Shown here piece after piece: positions 62,080 to 64,000 of a DNA stretch of 64,000 bases. The notes beneath the pieces are model-generated. The model ran no database searches. It worked only from the letters and a program-made list of their open reading frames with translations, and was not told where the DNA came from. The number at the start of each line of letters is the position of its first letter. Within the stretch, counting starts at the first letter, position 1. This DNA comes from Homalodisca vitripennis (Eukaryota; Arthropoda; Insecta; Hemiptera; Cicadellidae). The stretch lies in contig NW_025776793.1 of assembly GCF_021130785.1 (NCBI RefSeq), forward strand, positions 23,024 to 87,023, given 5' to 3'. A program made the position numbers and the translations under genes.

Positions 62080-64000
62080 ATTTGGTAATTTACACGTAAT
62101 TTTAGATTTTTTTGCTACGAGTGAAAAAAATTCACATATAATTTTCAAACCAAACCTGTTATATTAATAAATAAAAATTAATAAATTATTAAATTCAGGA
62201 GTGGCATACTTGCATTTTTTGTTTATTGTCTAAACAATTTATAGAATAAAATTGATTATTCCATATGCGTGGTTCTTCAAAATGTTGTATAAATTTAGAA
62301 ACTTCTTTGGAGGTTACCTATTTATCAACAACTAATTGTACTTCTACGCAGGATGGTAAAGCTAATTTGCTTTTTATTGATACTAACATTTTTAAACACA
62401 AATATCTTTGATTTAAAATGTCTGGTTTAAAATATCTGAAATTGAAATACCAAGTTACAAACGACACTTTACAAACATACTTACCGCCCAAATAGATAGT
62501 GGTACAATGTTTCTTTCGTGGTATTATTTTTTTCAACTCTCCGAATTTTTAATACTATCAGTTTCGGGCTAAATAAATAAATCATGTTAACAGGTGGAAA
62601 GCTGTGCAGATAATTAAGACTATCCATCCTTGTAAAAATCAAGATTGTTCATCGGAATGTGTGCTATGTTGTTAGTCCTAACTATACAAAAACAGAGGCT
62701 GAATCGTAGTGAGACTTTGGGTCTTCTAAAGTAAAAGAAAATTCCTTATATCAATAAAATGTTACCGCTTTGGCGCTACAAGATGAAACCGCTTTTCTAA
62801 AACTCTAAAACCCTATCACATAAACCGTAAATGTATATAGTAATATGCAGAAAACGTATAAATTAAGAGCTTTTTCTCGATGCTAGCATTGCATTGAGAT
62901 ATAGTAGGCTACAAACTTTCAATGTTGTATAGTTGATCTAGAGTAGTCTAAAAGTAATCAAAGACTACGTTACTCAAGGTGGAATCGTGAACTTTTAAAA
63001 CCCAAAAACTTTATCATTGACACTTATGCAGATAAATATTCTGTATTTCCAAATTGCTTTATTTGAATAAATACCACCGGCATTAGTCCAAACGTGTTTC
63101 AGTGAAGTTTAAAATATTAAGCGAGAATCGAGATTGTAACCTAATTCAATTAAGAACACATGACTGAATAATTGGATAAACTACTACTGTAGGCTAATTT
63201 TGTTATAGTTCACATTATTAACATTGACTTTATAGAATATGGCTAATCTATTCTTATTTTGTTTTGTATTTACCATGTTATTTCACGTTAAATTAATTTT
63301 ATCCTATCCCGCCTTTTTTATGTATAAAAATGTAAACTTTCAAAAGTTGTATTAACATTATAATAACTTAGTATTTCAGTCTTATTATTTTAAATACTTT
63401 TAGTAATAAATTAGATTTTCAACATTCCTTAGAGAGTATAAAACGCTTACTACTTAAATGTTTTAGTCTTGTGCCCTAAGGTTGACAAAATTTGACATAA
63501 TTTGAATAATTTTTACAATATTATTAATATTTTATTTTAATTTACTGTATTATTTATTGTTATGTAATTTTCGTTCTCTTTGATTTACTTATTTAAAACC
63601 CCGTTATATTTTATTTTAAAAAAATTATTTAATTTTAACGTAGATTTTACACGCTTTTGTGTTCTTTACTAACATTTCAATTTTATAAAACAATGTACGA
63701 TCCCAAACTGTATACTAATAAGCTAATAGTTAAGTTCTCTCAACTGAAACCGTTTTCAAATCTTACATTTAAAGGACCTAATCAAGGATATTGTAGGGTT
63801 TGTTGTAGGATATTGTATTGTATAGTCTCAATAAATAATTAAAGCAACAAGTTTAAATTGTACTTATAGCCATAAATTATAGGTTAACTCATTATTAAAA
63901 TTGAAAAAATAACGTAGTAAGTTATAACTTATTTATAGCTTATTTCGGCTCAAAATTTTAATGTGCATGAAATAACATTAAGTTCATGCGAAGTTTAAAT
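62080..64000. other. AT-rich, no gene recognised
   Basis: No domain-bearing frame. Phrase ttttcaaaccaaacctgtta at 62143 is nearly the reverse complement of acaggtttggtttgaaaac at 52944, suggesting an inverted short repeat about 9 kb apart. Nothing else stands out. Confidence 0.4.

Noticed and set aside
1..64000. CRISPR arrays, bacterial operons or prophage genes
   Set aside because: No regularly spaced identical repeats with unique spacers, no dense co-directional genes and no prokaryotic signals. All tandem repeats seen are of microsatellite, minisatellite or satellite type.

Overview
This window looks like AT-rich, intergenic or deep-intronic DNA from an arthropod nuclear genome, most likely an insect. 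The pointers are long (TA)n and (CA)n arrays, non-LTR retrotransposons with short 3' repeat tails, Tc1/mariner elements bounded by TA, a TTAA-flanked piggyBac-like remnant, and SINE-like pieces derived from 5S rRNA and tRNA. I could not recognise a host protein-coding gene, a real tRNA or rRNA gene, or a CRISPR array. Nothing looks bacterial or organellar. The species cannot be named from sequence alone.

Layout. 0-2.8 kb: unexplained AT-rich DNA, then a 5'-truncated, frameshifted LINE on the plus strand. 2.9-5.6 kb: first copy of a diverged segmental repeat. 5.6-20.4 kb: nearly featureless apart from a 126-bp tandem repeat, (TA)n arrays and an old relative of a foldback element. 20.40-21.63 kb: a structurally complete Tc1/mariner-type transposon with an uninterrupted 349-aa DD41D transposase, the only intact gene-like unit here. 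21.9-25.6 kb: second copy of the segmental repeat, enlarged by a minus-strand LINE relic. 25.8 kb: a 5S-rRNA-like SINE. 31.1-31.5 kb: two tRNA-like heads in inverted orientation. 33.06-33.63 kb: a foldback element with 220-bp inverted arms. 34.4-34.8 kb: a decayed Tc1/mariner transposase. 35.9 kb: a perfect 38-bp palindrome abutting (CT)n. 38.0-39.9 kb: a diverged array with a period of about 177 bp. 45 kb: another decayed DD41D transposase.

47.8-51 kb and 57.3-62.1 kb form a second pair of collinear duplicated segments. Each contains a highly degenerate minisatellite with a 17-bp period and two further conserved blocks. The upstream copy carries a piggyBac-like remnant that I do not see in the other. 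The downstream copy carries a minus-strand LINE that is absent from the first. The mobile elements can therefore be ordered in time relative to the duplication.

There is no pathway to reconstruct. The content is a layered record of mobile elements, duplications and tandem repeats. The most noteworthy items are the intact DD41D element, the foldback element and its dispersed relatives, the 177-bp array, the paired 17-bp minisatellites with reciprocal insertions, and the 5S-like SINE. Identity levels and copy boundaries are by-eye estimates.
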